The notes under the pieces are model-generated. The model worked only from the letters and a program-made list of their open reading frames with translations, was not told the origin of the DNA and did no database searches. From Mariniplasma anaerobium (GTDB taxonomy: Bacteria > Bacillota_I > Bacilli_A > Acholeplasmatales > Acholeplasmataceae), in the NCBI RefSeq assembly GCF_016865445.1, contig NZ_AP024412.1, forward strand, positions 1,302,001-1,366,000: DNA of 64,000 nt. The letters run 5' to 3'. This document shows, in pieces, positions 1 to 8,861 of this stretch (within the stretch, counting starts at the first letter, position 1; each line of letters begins with the position of its first letter). Both the position numbers and the translations under genes were made by a program.

Positions 1-499
1 TATCTTGTTTATGAAAGCTTTTAATGACTAATTTAGCATCATCTTCTGTTAAAAAACCTGTCTTACTGTCAATACCTATACGATCTAAGACATAATCGTT
101 TACCGTGACGCTGTGATAATCAGAATGTCTTAAAACAATTGGGCCATCTGAATGGATATCATTTAATTCATATTTATCAATATCTAATGGTTTATATCCT
201 TCAAAGAAACTCTGATGAAGAGCAACTTGTTTTTTTAGTTCATTTAAAAGAGCTTCTTTTTTATTAAATTTTTCTAAAGAAACCAAACTTAGTTTTTGTC
301 CATAACCAATCAAGTGTAGATGACTATCTACAAAACCTGGATATATATGATGTCCTTTGAGATCAATTTCTTTCTCAAAATCTAAATCTTTTATATCATC
401 ATCAAATCCAACAATCAAACCTTGATTGGTAGCTAGTTTATGATATGTTTTTGTTTCATCTTCAAGTGTATGAAAATATCCGTTTTTCCATAAAATCAT
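1..499 (-). CDS. Amidohydrolase family 3 (YtcJ-like), 3' part cut by window edge
   Basis: This is the N-terminal 166 residues of a metal-dependent hydrolase; the rest lies left of the window. I read it by reverse translation from the ATG at 499, which has a good AGGGTGA ribosome site. The start MILWKNGYF is the typical short beta-sandwich lead-in of imidazolonepropionase/YtcJ-type enzymes. The motif GFVDSHLHLIGYG at about residues 56-68 carries the HxH metal-binding pair of the amidohydrolase barrel. Family members hydrolyse amide or imine bonds in small molecules; the substrate cannot be told. It lies only 26 nt downstream of the recX terminator. Its promoter is not obvious, so it may depend on read-through. 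Confidence 0.8.
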   Translation of the reverse strand, partial: MILWKNGYFHTLEDETKTYHKLATNQGLIVGFDDDIKDLDFEKEIDLKGHHIYPGFVDSHLHLIGYGQKLSLVSLEKFNKKEALLNELKKQVALHQSFFEGYKPLDIDKYELNDIHSDGPIVLRHSDYHSVTVNDYVLDRIGIDSKTGFLTEDDAKLVIKSFHKQD

Positions 500-514
500 T
501 TAATTCACCCTTTT

Positions 515-553
515 CTAATAAAAAGTTCTACCATGATTTTATCATGATAGAAC
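515..553 (-). terminator. Intrinsic terminator of the secA-recX operon
   Basis: On the minus strand a 13-bp stem (525-537 with 541-553, one U-G pair, 3-nt loop) is followed by TTTTTATT. The stem contains the recX stop codon. It sits immediately upstream of the next start codon at 499. Confidence 0.7.
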
Positions 554-1318
554 ATTTTTTTGTATAAATATAGCTTCAATATCATTCATCTCAAAGCCTT
601 TTTGATAAAGTTTTTGTTTTAAAAATGCTTTTAATTCATATCCCTGTTTTTTATCTTTATATTTATCATATAATTTATCAAATGTTTTTTCTAAAAGTGG
701 TTGTTCATCTCTTGGAAATTCTTGTTTCATATGAATTAAAATAGAATCTATAATTTCTCTTTTATACCCTTTAGTTATGAGATGATTTCGAGTTGATATA
801 AGTGCTTGTTTCTGTGTTTTTTGTTTATAAGCGGTATATTTCTTTTTAACTAAGACAGATAGAATTTCATATTCATCTATTTGGCTTAAATATTTTTTTA
901 TAATATCTTGATCTACACCTTTTTTTAATAATTTTGATGTGATAAGTTTTGGACCTTGAAGATGCTTTTTCATCTCGATGTATAATCTTGTATATTCATC
1001 GTCATTAATATATCTTCTTTTTTCAAAACCGGATACTAATTCTTGTGCTAAATGATAATTACAACCTTTATCTACAAGATAATCAAGCAATTCTTTTTTT
1101 GTTTGCATGCGCTTAAGCTTAAGAACGCCTAATTTCGTATAATAAATTTTGTCGTTTTCTTTAAGCATTTCATAGTAAACATCTTTTTCTAAAGATATAC
1201 CTGGTTTTAAACGATACTTTATAAAGATATCAAGTTCAATATTTGATATAAATTCATCATCAAAAGTGACTTTATATCCTGATTTTAATTTCTTTATATC
1301 TGTTACTAATTTGCTCAT
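542..1318 (-). CDS. recX: Regulatory protein RecX
   Basis: A 258-residue member of the RecX family, which binds RecA filaments and limits recombinase activity. The characteristic tandem three-helix repeats are visible: KKELLDYLVDKGC, then RYINDDEYTRLYIE near residue 102, a GPKLITSKLLKKGV segment, and two more degenerate copies towards the C terminus. Length matches the long Firmicutes form (about 260 aa). It overlaps the preceding protease gene by 4 nt (ATGA) and shows no strong ribosome site of its own, so translation is probably coupled. recA is not in the window. The last codons form part of the operon terminator. Confidence 0.88.
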   Translation of the reverse strand: MSKLVTDIKKLKSGYKVTFDDEFISNIELDIFIKYRLKPGISLEKDVYYEMLKENDKIYYTKLGVLKLKRMQTKKELLDYLVDKGCNYHLAQELVSGFEKRRYINDDEYTRLYIEMKKHLQGPKLITSKLLKKGVDQDIIKKYLSQIDEYEILSVLVKKKYTAYKQKTQKQALISTRNHLITKGYKREIIDSILIHMKQEFPRDEQPLLEKTFDKLYDKYKDKKQGYELKAFLKQKLYQKGFEMNDIEAIFIQKNVLS

Positions 1319-2811
1319 GAGCGTATAAGATCTATGACTTGCTCAACTTGATTGTCATATGTTAGATCTTGTTGATATGTTTTTAATAAGTTAAACATAT
1401 GATTTGCGGTTTGCATGTCTAATATACTTGTTTGTAAAAGAGATTGTTCTTGTTGAAATAACAAAATATAGTCTTCTGTAGTTTGATCAAAATATCCATC
1501 AGTTCTTATCATTGAAATGCCATCTAATTCAAAGTACACATTCAAAAATTCTTGAAATCTAACAAGGTATGCTGATACGTCATCTATGCTTAAATCTCCA
1601 TCAAAATAAAGATTCGATAAGCCTAGATATCCTGTTTGTTCAATTAGATTGACATCTAAAGGATATTCTGATACCTTTTTATCACCATCATAAAGCCAAT
1701 TACCTTCTGTATATGTCAAATAATATCTTATCGTATTGATCGTTTCTAGTAAAACCGTATTTTGATAAACATCTTTTCCATAAGTGTAATTTCCGTATAA
1801 TTCATATCCGCCATTTACACTAAGTGCTGCTGCTAGGACTTCTGCAGCAGATGCAGAATGTTCATTCACTAATACCTTGATATCGTATGGTTTTGCAACT
1901 GATAATCCACCAAGATAGTCTTCTTGAAGATTTATTTTATTAATCATTGAAAATAATGGTGTTTCAACATTTCTAATGAGTAATTGTTGCGTAATTCCTG
2001 GAATTAGACCTTGCGATCCTTGATTATGAAGAGCTGTTAAAGATCCACCTGGATTATTTCTTAAATCAAGAATTAATGTGTCTGTTTCATCAACTAATAT
2101 ATCATCTTCAAGACTATTTAAGACATCTGAGAATACTTTAGCTGTTCCTTCAGTAACATCTTGAATATATCCAGAAAATTCAGTAATTTTTATATACGCA
2201 ATATCTGCATCTATAGATTTAGCATATGCAGTAGGTGTTAAGATTTCTTCATATGTTATATCAATTGTCACTTCATTTAAATTTGGTTGTAAAACGATTA
2301 ATGATTTAACCTCATCAACTTCACCAGCCAGATAAGAAGTCCAAAGGGTTGAGTCATCTAAATCTTCAAAGTAAATAGCAGTTGTTTGATCCATGACGCC
2401 AATAATTAAATCATTAGGATAAAGCTTGGTAAAACTTGGACCTTGAAATAAAACATCTTCAACTCTAAGACCATTGTCTTGTGTTGTAATTGTTATACCT
2501 AGACCAACATAAGATTCATCTCCTGTTGGAGCAACATTAAGTGCTGCTGCTGATAATCTTGTATATGGATCATTATTTTGCTCAGCATAGGAGTTAACGA
2601 TTGCTTCCATTTGTGCAACAAATGCAGCATCTTTTTCTCCTTGCTCTAAATCATAATAATAATATCTATCTAGAGCTTCAGTGATTTCTGCATAAACATC
2701 TAAAAAGGGTTCAGGTTCGTTTGTAACTAAAAAAGTCTGAACTTGATATCCAGCAAAAAATGCTAATAAGACTGATGCAAAAAATAATATACCTATTTTT
2801 CTATTTTCCAT
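1315..2811 (-). CDS. S41 family C-terminal processing peptidase with peptidoglycan-binding-like tail
   Basis: A 498-residue CtpA-type serine protease. One N-terminal membrane segment (residues about 6-26) anchors it with the bulk outside. A PDZ-like stretch follows (YVGLGITI near 101). The catalytic core has LILDLRNNPGG, the nucleophile Ser in HSASAAEV and the catalytic Lys in TYGKDVYQ. The last 90 residues (YFDQTTEDYILLFQQEQ) resemble the helical peptidoglycan-binding domain that Bacillus CtpB-like enzymes carry. The start ATG at 2811 has AAAGGAAG six bases upstream. It overlaps yitT by 19 nt. If the host lacks a wall, as expected of mollicutes, the tail has lost or changed its role. Confidence 0.86.
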   Translation of the reverse strand: MENRKIGILFFASVLLAFFAGYQVQTFLVTNEPEPFLDVYAEITEALDRYYYYDLEQGEKDAAFVAQMEAIVNSYAEQNNDPYTRLSAAALNVAPTGDESYVGLGITITTQDNGLRVEDVLFQGPSFTKLYPNDLIIGVMDQTTAIYFEDLDDSTLWTSYLAGEVDEVKSLIVLQPNLNEVTIDITYEEILTPTAYAKSIDADIAYIKITEFSGYIQDVTEGTAKVFSDVLNSLEDDILVDETDTLILDLRNNPGGSLTALHNQGSQGLIPGITQQLLIRNVETPLFSMINKINLQEDYLGGLSVAKPYDIKVLVNEHSASAAEVLAAALSVNGGYELYGNYTYGKDVYQNTVLLETINTIRYYLTYTEGNWLYDGDKKVSEYPLDVNLIEQTGYLGLSNLYFDGDLSIDDVSAYLVRFQEFLNVYFELDGISMIRTDGYFDQTTEDYILLFQQEQSLLQTSILDMQTANHMFNLLKTYQQDLTYDNQVEQVIDLIRS

Positions 2812-3665
2812 TGCGAACTTCCTTTGCTAAATCCATAACCACTCGCTTCTTTTGTTCTAGTAACAAAAGTGAATGCTTTTGGATCAATTTCTTTTAGTAT
2901 TAATTTAAACGTATATAACTGTAATCTATCAATTGTACATACAATCATTTCTTTTTCTTGGTTTGAATATCCACCAATAACTTTAATCTTTGTAAGCCCT
3001 CTATCAAGTTTTTCATAAATGGCTGCTTTTATTAAAGCGGTTTTATCTGTTAGTATGAAAAACGTAAATCCTGATCTGCCTTCAATTGACATACGATCAA
3101 TGATCATACCACTTAATATCATTGCACCAAATGCATATAATCCTGCTTGAAAATCAATAAATAATGCAACTGTAATAATAGCTCCATCAATAATGTAAAT
3201 TGCCCAAGCAAAAGGGATATGAAGATATTTATGCATCATATTTTGCAAAATATCTATGCCACCGGTTGTTGAATTGTTTCTAATAACTAGTCCTAGACCT
3301 GTTCCTACAGTTAATGCGCCAAATAAACCAGCAATTAAATAAGGACTTTCATTAATATACTGCATAAAGAAATCAGGTGCAACAGTTTTTTCTAAAATAA
3401 AAACAATGACTGGATATAAAACTGTAGCATAAACAGTTTTTAAAAAGAAAGTTTTTCCTAAAAAGATAAGTCCCATCGCTAATAAAACTATATTAGCAAT
3501 CATAATAAATAAAGACACTGGTATGAAATCTTGTACCAGAACCGAAATACCCATAACCCCACCGATAACGAGGTTTTGTGGTAATAAGAAAAAATAGAAA
3601 CCCAGTGTTAAGAGTATAACTCCACCCGTAATTTCTAATATTTCTACAACTTTTGTTCTACTCAT
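2793..3665 (-). CDS. yitT: YitT family membrane protein (DUF161 + DUF2179)
   Basis: A 290-residue integral membrane protein. Five or six hydrophobic segments occupy residues 10-190; a soluble C-terminal DUF2179-like domain follows, with KIKVIGGYSNQEKEMIVCTI. Family members are multipass proteins of unsettled function, often annotated as transporters. I chose ATG at 3665 because AGGTGA lies five bases upstream; the in-frame GTG (3674) and ATG (3671) are too close to that site. The ribosome site lies inside the end of prfB, so the two are coupled. The same adjacency of yitT-like genes to prfB/secA is seen in Bacilli. Confidence 0.85.
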   Translation of the reverse strand: MSRTKVVEILEITGGVILLTLGFYFFLLPQNLVIGGVMGISVLVQDFIPVSLFIMIANIVLLAMGLIFLGKTFFLKTVYATVLYPVIVFILEKTVAPDFFMQYINESPYLIAGLFGALTVGTGLGLVIRNNSTTGGIDILQNMMHKYLHIPFAWAIYIIDGAIITVALFIDFQAGLYAFGAMILSGMIIDRMSIEGRSGFTFFILTDKTALIKAAIYEKLDRGLTKIKVIGGYSNQEKEMIVCTIDRLQLYTFKLILKEIDPKAFTFVTRTKEASGYGFSKGSSQWKIEK

Positions 3666-4758
3666 GAGCATCACCTGATTTTAAGTAAGCATTGATAAAA
3701 CCGTCAATATCACCATCCATGACTAATTCTACATTACCAACTTCATAGTTGGTTCTGTGATCTTTAACCATTTGATAAGGATGAAAGACATAACTTCTAA
3801 TTTGTGAACCCCAAGAAATATCTTTTTGTTCACCTTGAATATTTTTTAATTTTTCTTCTTGTTTTCTTATTTCTTCTGCTACAAGTTTAGCTTTTAAAAG
3901 CGTCATTGCAGTTTCCTTGTTTTTTAATTGACTTCTCTCATTTTGACATGTAACTACGATATTTGTTGGTAGATGCGTGATTCTAACTGCAGAGTCAGTT
4001 GTATTAACGGATTGTCCGCCAGCACCACTACTTCTATAAACATCTACTTTTAAATCTTCATCTTTGATATCGATTTCTATATCATCATTAATTTCAGGTA
4101 AGACATCAATAGACGCAAATGATGTATGTCTTCTTGCATTAGAATCAAAAGGTGAGATTCTAACTAAACGATGTACACCTTTTTCAGCTTTTAAATATCC
4201 ATATGCATAAGAGCCTTTGATTAAAAGCGTAACACTTTTAATCCCTGCTTCATCACCTGATTGATAATCAATAACTTCAACTTTATATTTTTTTCTTTGC
4301 GCATATCTAGAATACAATCGATAAAGCATATCTGCCCAGTCTTGTGATTCAGTACCACCAGCTCCAGGATGAATTTCTATAATTGCATTATTTTCATCAT
4401 AAGGACCATTAAGAATTGTTTCTAGTTCAAATGCTTTTAATTCTTCTTGTAAACTTTGAATATCAATTTCTAATAAATCCCATTCTTCTGATTGTTCTTC
4501 AGAAATTTCAGCCCAATCGATTAATTGAGTTAATTTTTGTTTTAAATGAAGATATTGATCAACTTTATGACGTATCGAATTCGCTTCTTTTGTTACTTTT
4601 TTAGCTTGATTCGTATTAGACCAAAATGCTGGATCTTGCATCTCTTGATTAAGTTCTTTGTATTTTTCTTCTAGTACATCTGGTTGTATCGCTCTATGAA
4701 AGTCTTCAATCGATTGCTTAAACTCAGTAATTAGTTTATTTACATCATAACGTTCCAT
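3658..4758 (-). CDS. prfB: Peptide chain release factor 2
   Basis: A 366-residue class I release factor that reads UAA and UGA. The stop-codon-reading tripeptide SPF occurs in RISPFDSNARRHTSF, and the peptidyl-hydrolysis GGQ in SSGAGGQSVNTTDSAVR. The N-terminal domain is full length in a single frame: the region where most bacteria have the in-frame UGA and +1 frameshift (around FHRAIQPDVLEEK, residues 20-32) reads straight through. So autoregulation by programmed frameshifting is absent. Intact RF2 implies that UGA is a stop in this organism. It begins 10 nt after secA, with AGGAAG six bases before the ATG. Confidence 0.95.
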   Translation of the reverse strand: MERYDVNKLITEFKQSIEDFHRAIQPDVLEEKYKELNQEMQDPAFWSNTNQAKKVTKEANSIRHKVDQYLHLKQKLTQLIDWAEISEEQSEEWDLLEIDIQSLQEELKAFELETILNGPYDENNAIIEIHPGAGGTESQDWADMLYRLYSRYAQRKKYKVEVIDYQSGDEAGIKSVTLLIKGSYAYGYLKAEKGVHRLVRISPFDSNARRHTSFASIDVLPEINDDIEIDIKDEDLKVDVYRSSGAGGQSVNTTDSAVRITHLPTNIVVTCQNERSQLKNKETAMTLLKAKLVAEEIRKQEEKLKNIQGEQKDISWGSQIRSYVFHPYQMVKDHRTNYEVGNVELVMDGDIDGFINAYLKSGDAHE

Positions 4759-4768
4759 GATTGTCTTC

Positions 4769-7237
4769 CTATCTCCAAGGTAGATTTCTTTGGTTTTTAT
4801 TCTTTCTTACCTTAGGTTTTTTTGGTTTCTTATCTTCAACACCTTGATTTGTTTGTGTGTTTTTAACTACAGCTTCTCTTTCTTGATCATACTTAATTTG
4901 TGCACGAATTGCATATCTAGCAACATCATTTGAAATATTTTGCACCATTTCATTAAACATGCGAAGACCTTCTTTTTGATAAATAGTTAAAGGTTGTTGT
5001 TGTCCATATGCTTGTAATGTAACACCTTGTCTAAGTTCACTCATCGCATCAATATGTCTCATCCAATATGTGTCAATAACACGAAGCATAACAACTTTCA
5101 AAAATTCATTATATACTTCTGGAGGGAATGCTTCTTTTTTCTTATCTAATTCAGATAATCCCAAATCAACAATAAAATTATTTATTTCTTGTTCATTTAA
5201 TTTTTCAATATCTTCTTTTTTAATCGTATCTAAGTGAAAAACATTTCCATTAAAATGAGCTAATAATTGATCATAATCAATTTTATATTCATTTTTTCCA
5301 ACTGCATGAATAAATTGAGTTGCTTGTCCATATAAAGCATTTGAAACTGTTTGTCTTACTTGATCTTCAATAGATTCAAATGTAAGAACTTCTCTTCTGT
5401 TTTGATAAATAATTTCTCTTTGTTTTCTTAAAACGTCATCATATTTTAAGACTGTTTTTCTTGAATCATAATTATTACCTTCAATACGTTTTTGTGCACT
5501 TGTCACAAATCTTGAAAATAATTTTGATGATAAAGGTTCATCAGTTGTATTGATGCGTTCAAGCGTCTCAATTCTTCTTTTAAAGGACTCTCCACCAAAT
5601 CGCATCATCAGTTCATCTTCAGCAGACAAATAGAATCTAGAATATCCTGGGTCACCCTGACGTCCTGAACGGCCTCTTAACTGATTGTCAATACGTCTTG
5701 ATTCATGACGCTCACTACCAATAACAGCTAATCCTCCAAGTTCTACTACACCTTCGCCAAGTTTAATATCTGTCCCACGACCAGCCATATTGGTTGCAAT
5801 GGTTACGCCACCTTTAAGACCAGCTTTTGCAACAATTTCAGCTTCTCTTTCATGATTCTTAGCATTTAAGACCTCATGATTAATTCTACGTTGTTTTAAC
5901 ATAAATGATAACATCTCTGATGTTTCAACAGCAATGGTACCAATCAATAAAGGTTGTCCTAATTTATGTCTTTCTTCAACTTCATCAACTAATGATTTAA
6001 ATTTATCTTTTAATGTTGCATAAATAAAATCAGGTTCATCCTTACGGATAATCGGTGCATTTGTAGGAATTTCAATAACATCCATGTTATAAATGTCTCT
6101 AAATTCTTCTTCTTCAGTCTTTGCTGTACCAGTCATCCCTGATAGTTTTTTATACATTCTAAAGAAATTTTGATAAGTAATAGTAGCAACCGTTACAGTT
6201 TCTCTTTTTACTTGAACACTTTCTTTTGCTTCTAATGCTTGATGAAGACCTTCAGAAAACTGACGTCCTCTTAAAATACGTCCAGTAAATTGGTCAACAA
6301 TTAAAACTTCTCCATCATTGACTACATATTCTTTGTCTCTAGACATAATATAATTAGCACGTAGTGCATTATTAATATGATGCACTAAAGATACATGTTT
6401 TAGCTCATATAAATTATCTATTTGGAAAATACGCTCTGCTTTTTCAATACCAGATTGAGTCAAAGCAATACTTTTAGATTCAATTTCAATTTCATAATCT
6501 TCATCTCTAATTGATTTTGCAAAACGATCAGCAGCTTGATATAAGTTTTGATTATTTTTTGAACCACCAGAAATAATTAATGGTGTTCTTGCTTCATCAA
6601 TTAAGATAGAATCGACTTCATCTATAATTGCATAGTTTAATCCACGCTGTGCAACCATATCTTTAGCATATAAAACCATATGGTCTCTTAAGTAATCAAA
6701 CCCTAATTCTGAGTTCGTAGAATACAAAATATCACAATCATAAGCTTCTTTCTTTTGTTCTCTATTTAACTCTCTAATGTTTAGTCCAACAGTAAGACCT
6801 AAAAAGCGAAATAGATCTCCAATTTCACCTTCAACTTCACGTCCAGCCAAATATTCATTGACTGTAACAATATGAACACCTTCACCATTTAATGCATGAA
6901 GATAAGCAGGCATAACAGCCGTTAAAGTTTTACCTTCACCGGTTCTCATTTCTGCAATATTACCACCGTAAATGGCAACAGCACCTTGTACTTGTACAAA
7001 GTATGGAAACAATCCAGTTACTCTTCTTGATGCTTCTCTTACAACAGCAAAAGCTTCAACCATAAGTTCTTCAAGTGTTTCACCTTTTTGATATCTCGAT
7101 TTAAATTCTTCGGTTTTTTGTTTTAATTGATCATCAGATAAAGCAGCCATTTCATCTTCTAATAAAAAAACAGCATCTGCGATTTTCTTAGCTCTTTTTA
7201 ATTCTTTTTTGCTAGGATCAAACCAATTTTTTAGCAT
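4769..7237 (-). CDS. secA: Preprotein translocase ATPase SecA
   Basis: An 822-residue motor of the Sec pathway, acting at the cytoplasmic face of the membrane with SecYEG. Walker A is in MRTGEGKTLTAVMPAYLHAL, Walker B in DEVDSILIDEARTPLI, and the second helicase domain has TNMAGRGTDIKLG and QLRGRSGRQGD. The preprotein cross-linking and scaffold regions are complete. The C terminus is a short basic tail (KKPKKPKVRKNKNQRNLPWR) without the Cys-rich zinc motif that binds SecB in many bacteria. It is first in the run secA-prfB-yitT-protease-recX. Ribosome site AAGGATG, eight bases from the ATG. Confidence 0.97.
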   Translation of the reverse strand: MLKNWFDPSKKELKRAKKIADAVFLLEDEMAALSDDQLKQKTEEFKSRYQKGETLEELMVEAFAVVREASRRVTGLFPYFVQVQGAVAIYGGNIAEMRTGEGKTLTAVMPAYLHALNGEGVHIVTVNEYLAGREVEGEIGDLFRFLGLTVGLNIRELNREQKKEAYDCDILYSTNSELGFDYLRDHMVLYAKDMVAQRGLNYAIIDEVDSILIDEARTPLIISGGSKNNQNLYQAADRFAKSIRDEDYEIEIESKSIALTQSGIEKAERIFQIDNLYELKHVSLVHHINNALRANYIMSRDKEYVVNDGEVLIVDQFTGRILRGRQFSEGLHQALEAKESVQVKRETVTVATITYQNFFRMYKKLSGMTGTAKTEEEEFRDIYNMDVIEIPTNAPIIRKDEPDFIYATLKDKFKSLVDEVEERHKLGQPLLIGTIAVETSEMLSFMLKQRRINHEVLNAKNHEREAEIVAKAGLKGGVTIATNMAGRGTDIKLGEGVVELGGLAVIGSERHESRRIDNQLRGRSGRQGDPGYSRFYLSAEDELMMRFGGESFKRRIETLERINTTDEPLSSKLFSRFVTSAQKRIEGNNYDSRKTVLKYDDVLRKQREIIYQNRREVLTFESIEDQVRQTVSNALYGQATQFIHAVGKNEYKIDYDQLLAHFNGNVFHLDTIKKEDIEKLNEQEINNFIVDLGLSELDKKKEAFPPEVYNEFLKVVMLRVIDTYWMRHIDAMSELRQGVTLQAYGQQQPLTIYQKEGLRMFNEMVQNISNDVARYAIRAQIKYDQEREAVVKNTQTNQGVEDKKPKKPKVRKNKNQRNLPWR

Positions 7238-7264
7238 ACTTCCACATCCTTTTCGTTCTCTATT

Positions 7265-7293
7265 ATATTACTATAATAGACTATATTTTACAA
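7265..7293 (-). promoter_or_regulatory. Promoter of the secA operon
   Basis: Minus strand TTGTAA (7288-7293), 17-bp spacer, TAATAT (7265-7270), about 28 nt before the secA start. It lies between the lemA terminator and secA. Confidence 0.5.
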
Positions 7294-7350
7294 GCGTTTT
7301 AGCGGTTTCTAGTTATTTACCATAATTCTAGTAAAAGGCAACATAAAGGC

Positions 7351-7381
7351 AAAAAAAATAAAACGCTTGGCGTTTTATTTT
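7351..7381 (-). terminator. Terminator after lemA
   Basis: An 11-12 bp stem (7355-7366 with 7370-7381, loop of three) is followed on the minus strand by an uninterrupted run of T. It includes the lemA stop codon and ends the metK-DUF3137-lemA transcript. Confidence 0.85.
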
Positions 7382-7943
7382 AAAAATCAAATTTTACATC
7401 TTCTCTCTTCGCAGCTTCTGCTTCGAAGAATGAACGTTTTTCGAAATGCTTCATGTTCGCAATTATACTTGAAGGGAATACTACGACCTTTTGGTTGTAT
7501 ATTGAAACATTAGAATTATAAACGCGTCTTGATGCTTGTAAGTTTTCTTCTACTTCGACTGTTGCATCTTGTAATTTAGCAACATTTGTAGAAGCTTTTA
7601 AATCTGGGTATTGTTCTACAACAACGTTTATTGCTTGAAGTCCTCTAGAAACTTGATCAGCAAATTCTTGCTTTTGTTCCATTGGAGCTCCATGAGCAGG
7701 TTGTCTCATCGCAATCACTTTTTGAAGTGTTTCCGATTCATGTTTCATATACCCTTTTGTTGCTTGGAACATTTTTGATAACAAATCAAAACGTTTAGTT
7801 AATGCAATATCAATACTTGATTCTGATTCATCAATCTTAATAAGCATACGGTTAAATGAATTGACTGTAGAAATATACCATGAAACAAAGATAAGTAATA
7901 AAACTCCTACAATAATTAAAATAATAGTTAATGGACCTGGCAT
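7380..7943 (-). CDS. lemA: LemA family protein
   Basis: A 187-residue membrane-anchored helical protein. One hydrophobic segment (residues 5-23, TIILIIVGVLLLIFVSWYIS) is followed by a coiled-coil helical bundle with the family signatures NRMLIKIDESESSIDIAL and QYPDLKAS, then SRRVYNSNVSIYNQ. LemA proteins are widespread; their biochemical function is not established. The gene lies 21 nt behind a DUF3137 gene, a recurrent pairing, and is the last gene controlled by the SAM riboswitch upstream of metK. Ribosome site AAGGAGG. Confidence 0.92.
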   Translation of the reverse strand: MPGPLTIILIIVGVLLLIFVSWYISTVNSFNRMLIKIDESESSIDIALTKRFDLLSKMFQATKGYMKHESETLQKVIAMRQPAHGAPMEQKQEFADQVSRGLQAINVVVEQYPDLKASTNVAKLQDATVEVEENLQASRRVYNSNVSIYNQKVVVFPSSIIANMKHFEKRSFFEAEAAKREDVKFDF

Positions 7944-7964
7944 GTGTTTTTTCTCCTTCCTTTT

Positions 7965-8861
7965 TTATTTAAATTTTGAACTGTCTAATCTAAACTCATT
8001 GATAATAGATGGAATAAGATCTATATCTGACATAAATATCTCTAGTGTTTTTTCATTGATTGGTGTTTTTAACTTAAATTCCATATAATCTTTACTATCA
8101 TTTACACCAATGTGAAGCTCATTGTTTTGATAACAATATACAATAGAACCACGATGAAGCGCTTCTAATTCTAATAATTTTTCTAGCATTGAAGATGTTA
8201 TCAAATAAAATCCAAACTCTTTAGATGAAGCATATATAGCAAATTTTTTATTAAATGCCATACTTTCAGTTTCAAATTTTTCTAGACCTTTTTTGTTAGC
8301 GTATCCGCCTCTACCTTCAACAATTTTTAAAACTTCATCAAATTGTTTTTGATATCTATAAATATACCAACGGCCTTTAAAATATGTTTGATAAGAAACT
8401 TGAACATTACCTTTTGAATCTCTTGTTTCTACACGTTCTTTTAAATTAATATCAGAAACCTCAAATTTAACTCCTTTATAAGAGCCTTTAATGAGATCTT
8501 CCCCTTGATATCGGTCTGGTCTTTTTATTAATCCAGTACCATTGATTCTATCAATAGAAATATGTGATTTAGGATCATAAGAAACTTCCTCAAAAGATTC
8601 TTCTAAAAGTGTTGGAACTAAATCACTTTTCACAAAGTCTTTAAAAACTTTGGAATGCATAGCAGATTTGCCTAAAAATATAATTGAAACCATAAATATA
8701 ACTACACCTATGATTAACAAGAACATTACTTCAGTAACAAATCCTAAAATCGCAAATAAAACAGCTCCTAGTAAAATAAGAAGTCCTATTTTTATATCCT
8801 TGCTTCGAGCCTTTAATAATTCTAATCTTTTCTGTTCTAAAGTCTTTAAATTTTCCGTCAT
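7965..8861 (-). CDS. DUF3137 domain membrane protein
   Basis: A 298-residue protein with two adjacent N-terminal membrane helices (about 25-45 and 48-66) and a cytosolic domain of about 220 residues. The pattern SYKGVKFEVSDI and, near the end, SSMLEKLLELEALHRGSI fits the DUF3137 family, repeatedly found next to lemA. No catalytic motif is visible. It overlaps metK by 4 nt (ATGA) with GGTGAT five bases before the start, so it is translated from the metK mRNA and should follow SAM control. A role linked to LemA at the membrane is inference from context only. Confidence 0.8.
   Translation of the reverse strand: MTENLKTLEQKRLELLKARSKDIKIGLLILLGAVLFAILGFVTEVMFLLIIGVVIFMVSIIFLGKSAMHSKVFKDFVKSDLVPTLLEESFEEVSYDPKSHISIDRINGTGLIKRPDRYQGEDLIKGSYKGVKFEVSDINLKERVETRDSKGNVQVSYQTYFKGRWYIYRYQKQFDEVLKIVEGRGGYANKKGLEKFETESMAFNKKFAIYASSKEFGFYLITSSMLEKLLELEALHRGSIVYCYQNNELHIGVNDSKDYMEFKLKTPINEKTLEIFMSDIDLIPSIINEFRLDSSKFK

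Noticed and set aside
3658..4758. Mycoplasma-type code (UGA as Trp)
   Set aside because: Genes such as znuC, recX and the ATPase F subunit end in TGA at the expected length, Trp residues in conserved motifs use TGG, and RF2 is intact.
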